NCBI GenBank assembly: GCA_028679485.1
Contig: JAJRBL010000179.1
Coordinates: 1 to 6,087 of the forward strand
Direction: 5' to 3'
DNA: 6,087 nucleotides
From: Methanospirillum sp.
GTDB lineage: Archaea > Halobacteriota > Methanomicrobia > Methanomicrobiales > Methanospirillaceae
In this document: piece after piece, positions 5,858-6,087 of the stretch
Position numbering within the stretch: position 1 is the first letter of the stretch
Layout of the letters: every line of letters begins with the position of its first letter
The notes under the pieces: generated by a model
Seen by the model: only the letters and a program-made list of their open reading frames with translations
Told to the model about the DNA's origin: nothing
Database searches by the model: none
Position numbers and translations under genes: made by a program

Positions 5858-5860
5858 TAA

Positions 5861-6087
5861 CTACCGGATTTTTGTTCCGGGGGGGACCTGAGTTGCCGGG
5901 GTAAGAAGTGAGGCATCGTCCCCGGCAGCAAGGATCATTCCGTTGCTCTCGATACCGAATATCTTTGCAGGCTTGAGATTAGTCAGTACAACAACACTTT
6001 TTCCGACCAAATCCTCAGGTTTATGGAACTGGGCGATTCCGCTTACGATCTGCCTGACTTCACCGCCGATATCTACCATGAGTTTCA
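5861..6087 (-). CDS. metG: Methionyl-tRNA synthetase, C-terminal tRNA-binding domain (partial)
   Basis: The last 74 codons of a gene that continues beyond the window edge. The visible part is the C-terminal OB-fold of the tRNA-binding type (Trbp111/EMAPII-like, PF01588 family): VDIGGEVRQIVSGIAQ, then PEDLVGKSVVVLTNLKPAK with the following IFGIESNGMILAA, ending LLTPATQVPPGTKIR. In methanogens this domain is fused to the C-terminus of MetRS, where it raises affinity for tRNA; a separate MetRS beta subunit is the alternative and cannot be excluded here. The Met at 6079 is internal, since the frame is open upstream (K-L-M-V-D) and family members continue there. It is convergent with SLP2, and its TAG stop (5863-5861) abuts the HEAT remnant. 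Its 3' end is duplicated at 4816-4836. Confidence 0.9.
   Translation of the reverse strand, partial: KLMVDIGGEVRQIVSGIAQFHKPEDLVGKSVVVLTNLKPAKIFGIESNGMILAAGDDASLLTPATQVPPGTKIR

Larger units (their letters stand above)
4837..5880 (+). repeat. Tandem duplication, copy B (SLP2 - decayed HEAT - metG)
   Basis: Copy B begins with a leader similar to that of SLP1 (AATAA-C-GACTACA-G-TA spacing kept at 31 nt before the ATG). It contains SLP2 with a constant offset of 1408 bp from SLP1, then a short decayed HEAT 3' end, and joins the genuine metG. It is shorter than copy A because roughly the first 125 codons of the HEAT gene are absent. Confidence 0.75.

Noticed and set aside
3428..5880. A transposon or insertion sequence as the source of the duplicated block
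   Set aside because: No transposase frame and no terminal inverted repeats at the block edges. The metG stub shows the copied segment included native flanking DNA.
5604..5891. A 95-codon plus-strand frame spanning the end of SLP2, the HEAT remnant and the metG 3' end
   Set aside because: It crosses an intact gene end, a decayed gene and an opposite-strand gene in an unrelated frame, and no RBS is seen at its start.
1..6087. CRISPR array, tRNA or rRNA genes
   Set aside because: No regularly spaced repeats and no cloverleaf or rRNA-like stretch was seen on either strand.

Overview
The window looks like a methanogenic euryarchaeon, most likely of the order Methanomicrobiales. The grounds are archaeal-type S12 and S7, an aEF-2 with the diphthamide histidine, GGTGA-type ribosome binding sites 3-4 nt from the start codons of the translation genes, and TATA/T-tract signals. 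The genus-level placement (Methanoregula/Methanosphaerula-like) is inference from the general look of the proteins, not a match I can demonstrate.

Positions 1-3308 (+) are the conserved 'str' translation cluster: possibly the last codons of an upstream gene, then rpsL (S12), rpsG (S7) and fusA (aEF-2), closely packed. A T-rich terminator region follows fusA. The usual archaeal next gene, tuf (EF-1alpha), is not there.

Positions 3309-5860 (+) are an accessory segment. A 163-nt intergenic region holds a good TATA box and several inverted repeats. It leads into a gene for an unrecognised secreted protein (SLP1, 284 aa, signal peptide, many N-glycosylation sequons), then a four-repeat HEAT protein (158 aa), then a second secreted protein (SLP2, 284 aa, about 87% identical to SLP1 by hand count, no indels).

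Positions 5861-6087 (-) are the C-terminal tRNA-binding domain of methionyl-tRNA synthetase (metG), running out of the window and convergent with the accessory genes.

The main discovery is the history of the accessory segment. Directly after the HEAT stop codon lie about 20 nt that are a copy of the metG 3' end, encoding PGTKIR-stop on the minus strand. After SLP2, in front of the real metG, lies a decayed remnant of the 3' end of a second HEAT gene. The simplest reading is that an ancestral block SLP-HEAT-|metG 3' end was duplicated in tandem. The junction falls at about 4834-4840, and most of the second HEAT gene was then lost while SLP2 was kept intact. The duplication begins downstream of the SLP1 TATA box, so SLP2 lacks the original promoter and may use a new TATA-like element or read-through. 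The job of the secreted proteins is unknown; envelope or extracellular location is the only thing the sequence supports.
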